Positions 1 to 11,699 of a DNA stretch of 64,000 nt are shown piece by piece. The stretch's first letter is position 1. Each line of letters begins with the position of its first letter. The translations under genes were made by a program, and so were the position numbers. The stretch covers positions 38,019,118 to 38,083,117 of the forward strand of contig CM077652.1 of the NCBI GenBank assembly GCA_039707465.1, in the 5' to 3' direction. This DNA is from Rhabdophis nuchalis (lineage: Eukaryota > Chordata > Lepidosauria > Squamata > Natricidae). Under the pieces are notes generated by a model. That model did no database searches. It had not been told where the DNA came from and was given only the letters and a program-made list of their open reading frames with translations.

Positions 1-233
1 TTAAGAATGAAATGAGGATCTGGCATAAACATCAACTTATTGTGTTGAGAGATGGACCTTCTCTTATCAATAGGAACACTTAATTTGACGACTCATGGCT
101 GAGGTTAGCATCACTAGGAAAGCTGTTTCCAAGAGGGAGTATTGATTGGAATCTATTTAATTTAATCTATTTACCAATTTCATTGTAATTTTTACAATGA
201 CAATAAAGATTATTATTATTATTATTATTATTA
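1..233 (+). repeat. Probable LINE 3' end with (ATT)n tail
   Basis: The sequence ends ACAATGACAATAAAG followed by an ATT triplet array at about 209-233. This is the usual look of a non-LTR retrotransposon 3' end grading into a microsatellite. I cannot assign the clade. Confidence 0.35.
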
Positions 234-2577
234 ATTCCAGAGGAGCTGTTGTTGGTGCATGTGAGTCTATTAAATCTTATGAAAGGAAACAGGGAATGCC
301 AGAGAGGAAATGAGAGCCATGCACCTGAATGGCACAAATAAGGATGCCTGAAAGAGGCATCCTTATTTGTGCCCATTTGTCCGGAGTGATGAAGCCCAAG
401 GGGCCTGCCTAGACAGGCTTTCATTATTAGGCCCTCCTCGTCCAGTGTTACTTATTGAAATCCAAGACGTTCTTGTGCTGCCATAAGATTCCTTCTCCAC
501 CATGGTTCAGTCTTTCATCTTGTCGAACGCTCTGTCTTTCTTGTGCCTAGATGTCAAGATGGTCTCTACCATTGACTCTGGTAGTCCCTGGCTCAGCAAA
601 TTGGTTTGTGTTGACAGATATTACAGAAGTCTTTGCTCCCTTTGATTAATACTGCAAACCAGAAACAGCTGAACAGAATGGGGTGATTGCACCTGGAGAA
701 GGTTATATTGCTTACCACTGTGGAACCAGATTGGTTGTCATTTGCTATTGCAAACGGCCTAATGAGACTTCTCATCTTTTCAGTCTTCCAGAAGATCTCT
801 GAGTATAGTCAATTCCTTTAGCAAATCAGGTTGACAGCTGAACTGATCTGTTTGTGTTCAGCAACCTTTTTATGTATATTGCTGCTATAGAGATTAGAAG
901 TTTTTCTGCAAGCCATTAAGAGGTCAGTCTTTGATCTTCTGATCTCTTTCTTGAAACCCTCCACTGTCCAGTGGGGCTGCGAAGGGCTTGTTTTCCCTTA
1001 ACACATTTGTTTTAGAGGATGCTGGATGGCAGCTTCCAAGGCACCTCGTTCCCCTTTTCCCACTGCATTTCTGCATGGCTTGACAACCCATTCTTGGATT
1101 GTCCTCTCCCCAGCAAATGAGATCAAGCACTAAAGGAGGGGAGTATGATGGGCAGGTGCATTCGCCAGGCCTGAGCCTGGACAAGACGACAATATCTGGA
1201 GTGCTGCTTCGCCTGGGTGACTAAGGGACTATGCTAGGTTGGATGGACTTGCTAGATTGGCTCTAGTGGAAAAGTGCCTCTCCCCAACCTTGGGCTATGC
1301 TGGAGAGCCAATAACTTCTAAACATGCTCAGGCTGTACCAGGCTTGTTTTCACCCCCTTGGACGAAATGCCATTTCAATGGAAGGGGAGATTGGAGGTCC
1401 GCTTGCTTGCCTTGCCTCTGGGGAAAAGGAGGTGAGGAACGCTGCTGGACTCTTGCCACCCCAGCCCCCAACCGCTGTCAGTGTGAGCTTCGGTTCCAGA
1501 GGGGCAGAGGACCTGCCAGAGAACACCACAGAAAGAGCCAACCTGTTCGTCTTTCTGCTTTCTCTTCAGCTGGCGGCCAGCTCATTATGGGGCAGTGCTA
1601 TGTGAACTGTTGCTCCCTTGCTTCTGAGGAGGAAGGGGTGGGCAGCCACTCTTGTCGCACAGGTTCCTCCCCCCTCCCCCAGCCACTCAACAGTGGGGGA
1701 GTCTGATAGGAGCACAAAACCTGACCCTGCGGAGGTGAGTGGGCAAGCCCAGCTCTGCTCAGAACAAGAGGAGAAGGAAGGCCGTCTTCAGAAAGCCTCT
1801 GCCTGCTTTCCTGTGTTGCAGCCGGGGGTGGGGAGCCTGTTTGCTTTGCATTCCTCAGGTTCCTCTAGGCAGGTTTGCTGCTCTAAAAGAGATGGATTTC
1901 CACTGCGCTTTAATCAATGCCTGGGACATTAACGTGGAAACGGTGGCTAACTAGGCTTCAGCTTACGACTTTGGCACAGGATCTAAGAGGAGGAAAGGCT
2001 GTAGCTATCATATTTCAGCTCATATCTGGCTAATGCACCCAGCTACTTTGATTTTTTTGGGTAAAACGCAATTTCCAATCCTTTGGTCATCCTGTTGTAT
2101 TACAGAACAAAATGGACTTCAGTTTAATTCAGAGGGTTCTCGTACTAACTATACCTCTTTTGATGTAGCCTAAGGGCATATCTGCTTATCCGCCTATCCC
2201 TTAGCAGCACCTCAGAGATGCCTGCCTGCCTTTCCTTTAAGGACTGCCCACATGATGCAGCCTTTTTTTTCCATCTTGTTCCACTGCTGAACCTGCTCTA
2301 GCATTTAATCTGATCCAAGTTAAAGTGGTGTTTCCCATCTTCTCCTTCTGGTGCTTTGGTAACAAATGGGAAGATGCGTTCGGGGGCTGCGACCTGCACA
2401 GGCTGTAGCGTAAATGCAAAGCATATCTCAGCCTTTAGGAAAAAAGGGCCTCTCTGTACAAGGTTATGTCTTTCCTTCCCATGTTTTAAACTCATGAATT
2501 GGAATAATGCAGACTCTTCTGTGTTTTCTGATCCAACCTGCACCCTTTGGTCGCAATTCTGATGGTGGAGGTAAAGA
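234..2577. other. No gene recognised (presumed PDPK1 upstream or intron 1 sequence)
   Basis: Several short open frames exist (for example 1239-1706) but none has recognisable domains, splice-consistent neighbours or codon bias. A perfect 18-bp inverted repeat lies at 331-373 and is listed separately. Confidence 0.5.
331..373. repeat. Perfect 18-bp hairpin
   Basis: Left arm GGCACAAATAAGGATGCC at 331-348, a 7-nt loop at 349-355, and the exact reverse complement at 356-373. It does not belong to the hAT palindromes found elsewhere in the window. Function unknown. Confidence 0.85.
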
Positions 2578-2585
2578 AGCTAGAC

Positions 2586-2934
2586 CTGTGATAGCGAACT
2601 ATTTAGACACCGAGTGCCCAAACTGTGTGCTTGCATGCCCAAACTGAAAGATGTACATGCATGCGTATGCATGAACATGTGAATGCGTGGACATACGTGC
2701 ATGCGCAGCAGAGACCCAAAGATCATCTGGCTGGTGGGAGGCATCCCAACACCTGCAGTGCGGCAAGAGGTAAGATCTTTTTCTTTCGCGAGGTTCTGTT
2801 TTGTCGTTTGCAGGGAAACAGAAGCTCATGAAAGAAAAACAACCGAGATCTGACCTGGGGCGACAGTGCGCATGCCAGCAGAGAGGGCTCTGCGTGCCAG
2901 CTCTGGAACACGTGCCATAGGTTCCCCATCGTAG
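2586..2934. mobile_element. Non-autonomous hAT element with perfect 8-bp target duplication
   Basis: Flanked by AGCTAGAC at 2578-2585 and 2935-2942. The ends are degenerate versions of the same termini seen at 8226, 8558 and 21488 (left CTGTGATAGCGAAC, right CCATAGGTTCCCCATCG). 349 bp, no coding capacity. It contains an alternating purine/pyrimidine CATGCATG-like stretch at about 2630-2705. Confidence 0.85.
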
Positions 2935-3094
2935 AGCTAGACTGAGAGAGAGAAATCAAGAGCAGTGAGAAAGAAAAATAATTTGCAGTCCATCCAGGGA
3001 CTGTGTGGTGGTTGTCTCTGCTCTGAGGGTGAGTGGAGAATTCCTGGTGAAACAGGAGAAGCAGAGGCCCCCTTTCACCCGGCAATTCTACAGG

Positions 3095-4835
3095 CTACGT
3101 GGGCGACTGCGAGCCACCACATGTTCATTGGACCCGTGCCCCTCCTGGCTTGTACTGGCATCCTGGGAGGTGACACGAGGCTGGCTCCAAGAGGTTATCA
3201 ACGCATCCTTGAGTGAGGGTTCCTTGCCTGCCTCCCTAAAAGAGGCCATGGTGAGGCCCCTCCTCAAGAAGCCCTCTTTGGACCCAGCTCTTTTGAACAA
3301 CTACCGTCCAGTCTCCAACCTTCCCTTCTTGGCGAAGGTTGTTGAGAGTGTGGTGGCACAACAGTTTCCCCGTCACCTGGAGGAAGTTGACTATCTAGAT
3401 CCGCGCCAGTCCGGCTTTCGGCCCGGGCATAGCACCGAGACGGCATTGGTCGCGTTGGTAGATGATCTCTGGAGGGCCAGAGATGGGGGATGTTCCTCCA
3501 TCCTGGTCCTATTAGACCTCTCGGCGGCTTTCGATACCATCGACCATGGTATCCTATTGCATCGGCTGGGGGGGTTGGGGGTGGGAGGCACCGTTTTGCG
3601 GTGGTTCTCCTCCTACCTCTCTGGCCGATCGCAATTTGTGCGGGCAGGAGAGCAGAGGTCGACCCCGAGACCCCTCACATGCGGGGTGCCTCAGGGGTCG
3701 GTCCTCTCGCCTCTCCTGTTTAATGCATACATGAAGCCGCTGGGTGAGATCATCCGTGGTTTTGGGGTAGAGTACCATCTGTACGCTGATGACACCCAGC
3801 TGTACATATCTACCCCAGACCACCCCAACGATGCCGTAGCGGTGATGTGCCAGTGCCTGGAAGCCGTGCGGATCTGGATGGGAAGTAACGGACTTAGGCT
3901 CAACCCGACCAAGACCGAGTGGCTGTGGTTTCCGGCTGCCCGATTCAACCAGCTCTCTCCAACGCTGGCCATAGGGGGCGAACATCTTGCCCCTGTGGAT
4001 GGGGCGCGCAATTTGGGTGTCCTCCTGGATACCCGGCTGTCTATGGAAGAGCAAGTGACAGCCGTGGCCAGGAGGGCGTTTTACCAGGTTCGCCTGGTTC
4101 GCCAATTGCGCCCCCTATTGGATCGGGACGCCCTTCGCACAGTCACCCATGCCCTCGTGACATCCCGACTGGACTATTGCAACTCTCTCTACATGGGGCT
4201 CCCCTTGAGGTGCACCCGGAGGCTTCAGTTAGTTCAGAATGCGGCCGCGCGAGCAATTATGGGCACCTCCAGGTTTGCCCATGTAACACCGCTCCTGCGC
4301 GAGCTGCACTGGCTACCTGTCGTCTTCCGGGTGCGCTTCAAGGTGTTAGTTATCATCTTCAAAGCGCTCCATGGCTCGGGACCTAGCTATCTGCGAGATC
4401 GGATCCTGCCCCACACATCCTCACGACCGATTCGCTCCCACAGAGAGGGGCTTCTCCGGGTGCCGTCCACTAGACTTTGTCAGCGGGCGACGCCCAGGGG
4501 AAGGGCGCTCTCTGTGGCGGGCCCGGCCCTCTGGAACGACCTTCCCCCTGATATTAGAACGACCACCGACCTCCGCTCCTTCCGGGTAAAATTGAAGACC
4601 CATCTCTTTCGACTGGCCGGCCTTGAATAGTTCTCTCTGTCTTTTAATTACAAATTTTAATGGGTTTTAATTATATATTTTTAGCATAGGTAGATTTATT
4701 TAATTTTATTTTAAGTAATGTTTGTATTTTGTATATTGTTTTTAATTATGCCTGTGCACCGCCCCGGGTCCCTGTGGGGAGAGGGTGCGGTTAATAAATC
4801 TTAATTTGAATTTTTGAATTTGAATTTGAATTCTG
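3095..4835 (+). mobile_element. 5'-truncated L2-type LINE with intact reverse transcriptase domain
   Basis: One open frame (3005-4630, 541 codons, of which about 3095 onward is LINE-derived) spans the whole RT domain. Visible are [51 protein letters not shown] and the catalytic YADD at 3782-3793. It ends after the thumb/C-terminal region at a TAG. The endonuclease half is missing, so the copy cannot be autonomous. The 3' end reads GTGCACCGCCCCGGGTCC and then AATTTG-type repeats to about 4835. L2 clade is inferred from the RT motifs and 3' end. Confidence 0.85.
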
Positions 4836-5499
4836 GTTCTGACAAGTCTAAGCATTTGTCCAAACCTGCTCCCGGTCCATCCCATATTAGGGAGAGCGAT
4901 TGGTGTATTGTGGAATTCTTTGTGCTCTCTGAGTAGGTTCTTTGCTAACAAAACATTTTGTTACCCAACTAGGTAACATTATCGTAGTGAGTGTGGGGTT
5001 TGCTTCCTGTTTATATGTAGCCACTTGTCCTGCCAGTGTTGGTGATGTGGCTATTCTCTTTGGTAGTTCTTTAATTAGGGTAGGTATTCTGCTTGATTGT
5101 TTGTCTGGTGATAATCACTGTTTGTCTGGGTGTAGACTACTGGAGAGGATGTGTCCTGGCCTTTTTGTTTCCTTCTTAGTTTTTTTAATTGCCTCTTTTG
5201 AATGTTGTGTAAACATAATTTATCTCTCTGTTAAGGGCTGATTTGTCTCAGCTAAGCTTCCAGGAATTCCCTAGGGTTTGGGGGTTTGGCTTGGTCTGGG
5301 ATGCTCATAGTTTCCTGTTGAAATATGGTTAAGTCTGCCCATGTGTTGCAAGCTCTATTGTGAGGTCTGTAAGCACCTTTAACACAATTCAGTCGTTGCC
5401 AGAAGACTAGCGTATGGGCACTGCATTTTGGGAAGGACACTGCCAAACTGGAGTGGAAAGGTAGCAAGATGATATAAGAGTTTGAGAATAAAACCTCTG
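4836..5499. other. Unassigned sequence between LINE copies
   Basis: T-rich on the + strand with one 99-codon open frame (4942-5241) that is hydrophobic but has no motif I recognise. It may be part of an old repeat; no gene is supported. Confidence 0.3.
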
Positions 5500-5640
5500 A
5501 GGAGTGACGTAGGACTTTTGCAACAGGTGTTTAAGAAGAGGCTGGATGGCTGCCAAAGGGATTCCTAGACTAAGCAGGGGTCAGACTAGAAGATCTTCAA
5601 GGTTGCATTTGGCTTGTATCTTCAGTGATTCTATGTTGTG
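5500..5640 (+). repeat. CR1 LINE 3'-end fragment
   Basis: Contains the degenerate CR1 tail text (AAGAAGAGGCTGGATGGC, then GGTCAGACTAGAAGATCTTC, then AAGGTTGCA). Short, 5'-truncated and non-coding. Confidence 0.6.
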
Positions 5641-5954
5641 TGAGTACAGCCTTTGTGTCGTTAATCAGGATTTGTCATATTCTGCAATGTACCTGCAGTT
5701 CAACATTCTCAGTGTTCTGAACTTGAAATCTCCACCATGCTTTGAGTGTAGAACAAAATTCTCTGTTCTATGTTTAGATCAAAACTTGAGCATTCTGAGC
5801 AAATGTTATAATTGTTCTTCTATTGTGTGTTTTTTAACAGTCGATAGAACAGTAGAAATTGCCCTTAGGTGAAAGATGATGGAAAAGAGGCTGTGCTGGT
5901 GCATTTATTGTGGCATATGGCTTGAGTATTAAGGGTCATTACAGGATTTTGTTC

Positions 5955-6670
5955 TGCTGAATGGAACTTGAACTATTGCAATTGAACTATTGCAAATCAC
6001 TTCTAGGACGTGCTGAGGACGTTCATTTTCTGGCAGAGAAAGTCACTCAGATTCATTCCGAATTAGACATTGGCGTGGTTATTGGTCCAATGGAAATGCT
6101 CAGGGTAGATCTTTGGTCAGTTACCTGGGAATGTTTTGACCCAGTAGATCCTGAAGAAATGGACAAGATCCTAGGGAATTTGAGCTCAGCCATCCTGGCT
6201 GGTTAAAGCTTCCTGGTGGTGACACACCAGTGGTTATTGGCAGGGATTAGTGATTCTCGGGGGTGGGGGGCATGATGCCACAGTCCTTTAAAGAGGCTGT
6301 GGTTCCCTCTCTTCTTAAGAGGCCATCACTAAATCCCACCCGGATGGAGAACTTTAGTCCAGACTCCAACTATCCAGGACAAGAGGGCAGGGTTTGCTGC
6401 AGTCCCATTTATTAGGGAAGTGTGACCATAAAAAGAAGGTCTTCTCAGTGGTGGTCCCTTCCCTGGGAACATCAACTCCACCCCCACCCCTTGTTCCTTT
6501 TCCAAAAGGTTTTGTTCGTGCGCCTGGGGACCATCAATGGAGATGGAGCCGATCAAGTAATTAATGTGATTGTGTGGTTGCTGCCATGGGGGAGGGGAGG
6601 GGTTTTAGATGGGCTTTTATATTATGGATTTTTAATATTGTAAGCTGCCCAGAATCACCTGTGTATGTAA
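5955..6670 (+). repeat. Old, degraded L2-type LINE relic
   Basis: At 6020-6205 the reading resembles the L2 linker between endonuclease and RT (EKVTQIHSELD, then DPEEMDKI), and 6285-6375 resembles the RT start (FKEAVVPSLLKRPSLNP). It then jumps to a 3' end with TTGTAAGCTGCCCAGAATCA at about 6640. It is much more diverged than the copies at 3095, 9105 and 24080, so an older insertion with an internal deletion. Confidence 0.6.
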
Positions 6671-6724
6671 TCTAAATTAACAGACACAAAACACATGCTT
6701 TTTAAAGAAAAAAAATCACTTCGT

Positions 6725-6880
6725 GACAGTGAGATTAGTGAAGTGACATTTGATTAATGGAACAGTTTGCCTTCATGACTCTTGCTTGAGGGTTTTAAGA
6801 AAAGATTGGACAACCATCTGTCTGGGATTTTTATAAGAACCCCTACCTTGTGTCCACGGTCCCTTCCAGCTCTAAGCTTC
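6725..6880 (+). repeat. CR1 LINE 3'-end relic
   Basis: Matches the CR1 tail pattern: ATTAATGGAACAGTTTGCCT, then AAAAGATTGGACAACCATCT, GTCTG, and TCCCTTCCAGCTCTAA. Highly diverged. Confidence 0.55.
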
Positions 6881-6889
6881 TAGCAAAAG

Positions 6890-8217
6890 ATAATACAAAC
6901 TAAACTAAACTTGTGGGGGGGGGGGGGAATAGAGAATAGAAAGTGCGAGAGAAAGGAAAGAGGAAAAATAAAAAAGAGAAAAGGAAGATTTATGTAGGTG
7001 ACTTGATCTTTATCACAAGCACAAACAAGCTTAAATAATTCACATTGTGTAAAGTTTTATGTAATAGCTTTTCTTCCCATAACTAATCTCTTACTCATAA
7101 GCAAATCCATAAATCATTAACATTTCAGCCCTGATATCAACAAACATCACAAAGAGTTCCCAGAGTTTTATAGAAACAGATGTTAATTTAACCTTGATCA
7201 AATAAACCAACTTTGTATTCATTCTTGGAGGCTTTAGCAAATATCTTGTCTTAATCCAGTAAAATAGTTACTCTCCAGATCTTTCTCTTGGCTGGTTATT
7301 TCTATTCCCCACTTTTATGTCTGTTCTGTCTTATAAGACACAGAGTTCCCCCCCCCAGTATTTTAGTAATTTCTTTATAGACTACTATTTCTCAATCAGA
7401 TGAGGTTTGTTTCTGTTCTTTATCCTTTAGATCTTCCAGAATATTCTGGTTTTTTTTTCTATATGACACTTTTTGGACGTATTCTGTCTGTAGAAACAGA
7501 CATCATTGCTGACATTATAACTGCTAGTTTCTGCCCCAGTTCTTCAGATTTCTTCTGAGATATTTCAAATAGGATACTATTTTATGTCATTTTGTCTGAT
7601 GCTGATAAACAAGCAAACCTATATTTTTCCTTCGATGCTTCAAAATTTTAGTCCCCTCAAGTTTCTGACATGACTTGAGATGAATTCAACATTTTATTTC
7701 TCATGAAAGTGGTATTTACAGTAATTTAATAATTACTTCAAAATTGTGTAGCAAAAGTCCTTTTACTCCTATAAAGTCCTTAAACCTTTCTTTGATTAAA
7801 ATTTCATTTAGCTTTTTGCTATTTGTCTTAAATCTTTAAATTCTTAACATTCTTAATTTTTCATTCTCAAAGGAAGGTAAATGTAAGTGTCTGTGTAAAC
7901 TTGTCATTTTGCAGATCTCTAATAGCAAGATTATTAAATAGATAATTTTAAAAAGTGATTAGAAAGTGAATTTACAAACCTAACTTTCAAGGAACACCAT
8001 GGTGAGCTAGATGTCCCTGTTAAATGGCATTTTCAGATGGAGATGGCATTGATGGTGCTCAGTGGCTGGATCCTGGATCCTAGCTGATAAAATCTCTCTG
8101 AAGAGTTTGTGAGATTGCTCACGTGCACTCCAGACAGCTGCTTCTCATGAGAAATCCACAGGAATTGAGGTTTTGCAGTCAGCTTATGAGTTGAGTGACT
8201 GGGAGTTGAGGAATATC
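6890..8217. other. AT-rich stretch, no gene; possible L1-like relic
   Basis: After a G run at about 6914-6927 the sequence is AT-rich with no open frame above the noise. Its texture resembles decayed L1 seen at about 33.6 kb, but I could not find a translatable motif. Confidence 0.25.
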
Positions 8218-8557
8218 ATCTAAGGCCATGATGGCGAACCTATGGCACACATGCCACAGGTGGCACGCAGAACCATTTGTCAGGGCACGTGAGGCATCGC
8301 CCTGTCACTTCCGGTTTGCTTGTAGGGTCATTTTTTGCCCTCCAAAACCTTCAGGGAAGCCTCCTGGAGACCCCTGAAGGCTCCTGAGGGCTAAAACCAG
8401 CCCTATGCGCAAACTGGAAGTCTGTTCCCGAACTTCCGGTTTGCCCGTAGAGCCGGTTTTTCGCACTCCAGAGGCTTCAGGGAAGCTCCGGAGGGCCTCT
8501 GGGGCGGGCGGGGGAAGCTGTTTTCACCCTCCCCAGGCTCCTATAAAGCCTCTAGAG

Positions 8558-8932
8558 CAGTGATGGCTAACCTTTTTTGGCTTGCGTGCCAAAAGCGGGG
8601 GGAGCGCGGGGGGGGGTCGTGCGCGGGCGTGCCACACCCATAATGCTATGTGCGTGACCTCCTGCTTTTGATGCCTTTTTTTCGCCCTCCCCAGGCTCCA
8701 GAGGCTTTCTAGGAGCCTGGGGAGGGTGAAAACAACCCCCCCCCACACCTCCAGAGGCTCCAGGAGCTTCCCTGAAGCCTCCAGAGGGCGAAAAACGGCC
8801 TCAAAAGAAGGCCTAAATCAGCTGGCCAGCACACACATGTGCACTGGAGCTGACAGAGCAACGTCTCGTGTGCCCTAAGAAATGGTTCCGCGTGCCACCT
8901 GTGGCACCTGTGCCATAGGTTCGCCATCACTG
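8558..8932. mobile_element. Inner hAT element nested in the 8226 copy, perfect TSD
   Basis: Begins CAGTGATGGCTAACCT and ends with the near-complement AGGTTCGCCATCACTG. Perfect 8-bp duplications CTCTAGAG at 8550-8557 and 8933-8940. It is 375 bp, GC-rich, and made of short repeats of CTCCAGAGGCTTC type. No transposase, so mobilised in trans. Confidence 0.92.
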
Positions 8933-9098
8933 CTCTAGAGCCTGAGGAGAGCGAAAAAAGCACGCCAAAAATGGGGGAAAGTGCTGGCCATGTGTGCATG
9001 CGCGGTGGGGTCCTGCGCATAGCATTATAGGTGTGGCATGCCCGCACATGACCCCTGCTGCACTCCCCCCCTGCTTTTGCCACACGAGCCAAAAAGGT

Positions 9099-9104
<6 letters not shown>

Positions 9105-9131
<27 letters not shown>

Positions 9132-10718
9132 TTTTATTTCTAACCCGCTCTCTCTCCCCAGAGGGACTCGAGGCGGGGCACAGGAGAATTAAAAAACAAT
9201 AAACACAGAGTACAAAATTTAAAAAACACAATTAAACATATCCTGCGCTAAAAACATCTATAAAAACTAAAAACTGCCCTAAAACCCCTTAACACCATAA
9301 CTAATTAAAATTACCCTAGGCCAGCCAAACGGAAGAAATGAGTTTTTAAAAGCTGTCGGAAGGAGCGAAGGTCAGTGGTCGTTCTGATTTCGGGGGGAAG
9401 GTCGTTCCAGAGGGTCGGGCCCGCCACAGAGAAGGCCCTTCCCCTGGACGTCGCCCGCTGGCACAGCCTAGTGGACGGCACCCGGAGAAGTCCCTCTCTA
9501 TGGGACCGAATCGGTCGCAGGGATGTATGAGGCAGAATGCGATCCCGCAGATAGCTAGGTCCCGTGCCATGGAGCGCTTTAAAGATGGTAACTAACACCT
9601 TGAAGCGCACCCGAAAGACAACAGGCAGCCAGTGCAGCTCGCGCAGGAGCGGTGTTACATGGGAGAACCTAGAGGCTCCCATAACTGCCCGCGCGGCTGC
9701 ATTCTGGACTAGTTGAAGCCTTAGGGTGCACCTCAAGGGGAGCCCCATGTAGAGAGAGTTGCAATAGTCCAGCCGGGATGTCACGAGGGCATGAGTGACT
9801 GTGCAAAGGGCACCCCGATCCAATAGGGGACGCAATTGGCGGACCAGGCGAACCTGGTAAAACGCCCTCCTGGCCACGGCTGTCACTTGATCTTCCATGG
9901 ACAGCCGGGTATCCAGGAGGACGCCCAAGTTGCGTGCCCCATCCACAGGGGTAAGGTGATCGTCCCCTATGGCCAGTGATGGAGTCAACTGGTTGTACCG
10001 GGATGCCGGAAACCACAGCCACTCGGTCTTAGACGGGTTGAGTCTGAGTCTGTTACTTCCCATCCAGGCCCGCACGGCTTCCAGGCACTGACACATCACC
10101 GCTACGGCATCGTTGGGGTGGTTTGGGGTAGATATATACAGCTGCGTGTCGTCAGCGTAGAGGTGGTACTCTACCCCAAAACCACGGATGATCTCACCCA
10201 GCGGCTTCATATATGTGTTGAACAGGAGTGGCGAGAGGACCGACCCCTGAGGCACCCCACAAGTGAGGGGCCTAGAGGTCGACCTCTGCCCTCCTGTCAA
10301 CACAAATTGCGACCGACCGGAGAGGTAGGAGGAGAACCACCGTAAAACGGTGCCTCCCACCCCCAACCCCTCCAGCCGATGCAATAAGATACCATGGTCG
10401 ATGGTATCAAAAGCCGCTGAGAGGTCTAATAGGACCAGGATGGAGGAACAACCCCCATCTCTGGCCCTCCAGAGATCATCTACCAACGCGACCAATGCCG
10501 TCTCGGTGCTGTGCCCGGGCCGGAAGCCGGACTGGCGCGGGTCTAGATAATCAACTTCCTCCAAGTGACGGGGAAACTGTTGTGCCACCACACTCTCAAC
10601 AACCTTCGCCAGGAAGGGAAGGTTGGAGACGGGACGATAGTTGGCTAATAAAGCTGGATCCAGAGAGGGCTTCTTCAGGAGGGGCCTCACCATGGCCTCT
10701 TTAAGAGAGGCAGGCAAG
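9105..10718 (-). mobile_element. 5'-truncated L2-type LINE with intact reverse transcriptase frame
   Basis: On the - strand a 468-codon frame (10717 to 9311) covers the RT from [20 protein letters not shown], through [26 protein letters not shown] and catalytic YADD (10159-10148), to the C-terminal end without interruption. It is closely related to the copy at 3095 (both have [20 protein letters not shown]). The 3' end is at left, with a tail of AAT-type triplets at 9101-9130. It lacks the endonuclease. Confidence 0.87.
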
Positions 10719-10744
10719 AATCACTTGCCATCACTGATCTAAGA

Positions 10745-11699
10745 TCACAGTTGTAACACAGCCTTTTATAGACCAAAAGTTCCACAAGCTACATTTCATA
10801 ATTTTGTTAATAAATGAATGAACTAAGACAGTAGCAGGCGCAACTGGCAGTGAGTGAGATTGGTGCATCACAACTGACAGGTAGTGGCGCTGTGCAACCT
10901 GTGGCGGCAGCTGGTGCAAGGGCATGTGTAGAGCGCAGGAGGAGGAGCAGAAAGAAGAAAAAGTAAAGGTAAGAGAGAGAGATGGAGAAGGAGAAGGAAT
11001 GATGCTGGGGTAGCAGTGGGACATGCAGGGCTATGGCTGAGGAGGAGGATGACAGCATCAGGGCAGCAGAAAGCGCTGGTGCCAAAATATGGTGGTGGAA
11101 CACGAAAGCTGAAATAAATCATTTATAATTTTTAAAATTTATAAATATTGGAAGTTTTTAATTTTTTAAAATAAAGATGGAACCCAAAAGCCACCAAATT
11201 AGACAAAATTAAGAAACCCTACTAAAACGATCTTGCCTGGGAGGAATTGAGAATTCACTATTTTTATGTATTCTGTTACAATACATAAGCTGAGTGACTT
11301 TTTTCCCTTCTATTCCTCTCTGGATTTTAAGTGCATCTTGAAGGCAGTCTGATGAGTTACTGGAATATTTAAGGTTTACTTCAACACTAGCCACAAGAGG
11401 GAGCAAAAGACTAACATTCAAGTCTTATTCCAACATTAATCACACAGACCAATTTTGAAAACCAAAGGATATCTTGTTGAAAATACTGCTAAAAAATAAA
11501 ACTCTTCATTAAACCAAATTTTAAAAGAAATAAGGCACCCTGCCTTGGACTCGGAGCATTTGCAAATAGCATGGTCACAGGAAAAACACATAGTCACGGA
11601 AAGACTAATCCTGGTGTGTGTGTGTGTGTGCGCGCACACACACACACACATATCTCGCATATACACATCTCAACAGCCCACAGCCCAAAATACAATTCA
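10745..11699. other. No gene; purine-rich stretch and TG/CA microsatellite
   Basis: 10920-11000 is GA-rich. A TG run turns through CGCG into a CA run at 11613-11650, a small palindromic Z-DNA-prone tract. No coding signal. Confidence 0.4.

Larger units (their letters stand above)
8226..10736. mobile_element. Outer hAT element split by two later insertions
   Basis: The left end at 8226 (CCATGATGGCGAACCTATGG) and right end at 10736 (TTGCCATCACTG) are the two termini of one hAT copy. Flanking octamers are ATCTAAGG (8218-8225) and ATCTAAGA (10737-10744), matching 7 of 8. Inside lie a second hAT element (8558-8932) and a reverse-strand L2 (about 9105-10718). Without them the host element would be about 0.5 kb. 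Confidence 0.8.

Noticed and set aside
1239..1706. 155-codon open frame as a gene
   Set aside because: GC-rich low-information text with overlapping frames on both strands; no domain, splice context or conserved motif.
3005..3094. First 30 codons of the 3005 frame as part of the L2 protein
   Set aside because: Comparison with the copies at 24080 and 40330 shows LINE similarity only from about 3095; the earlier codons are flank.
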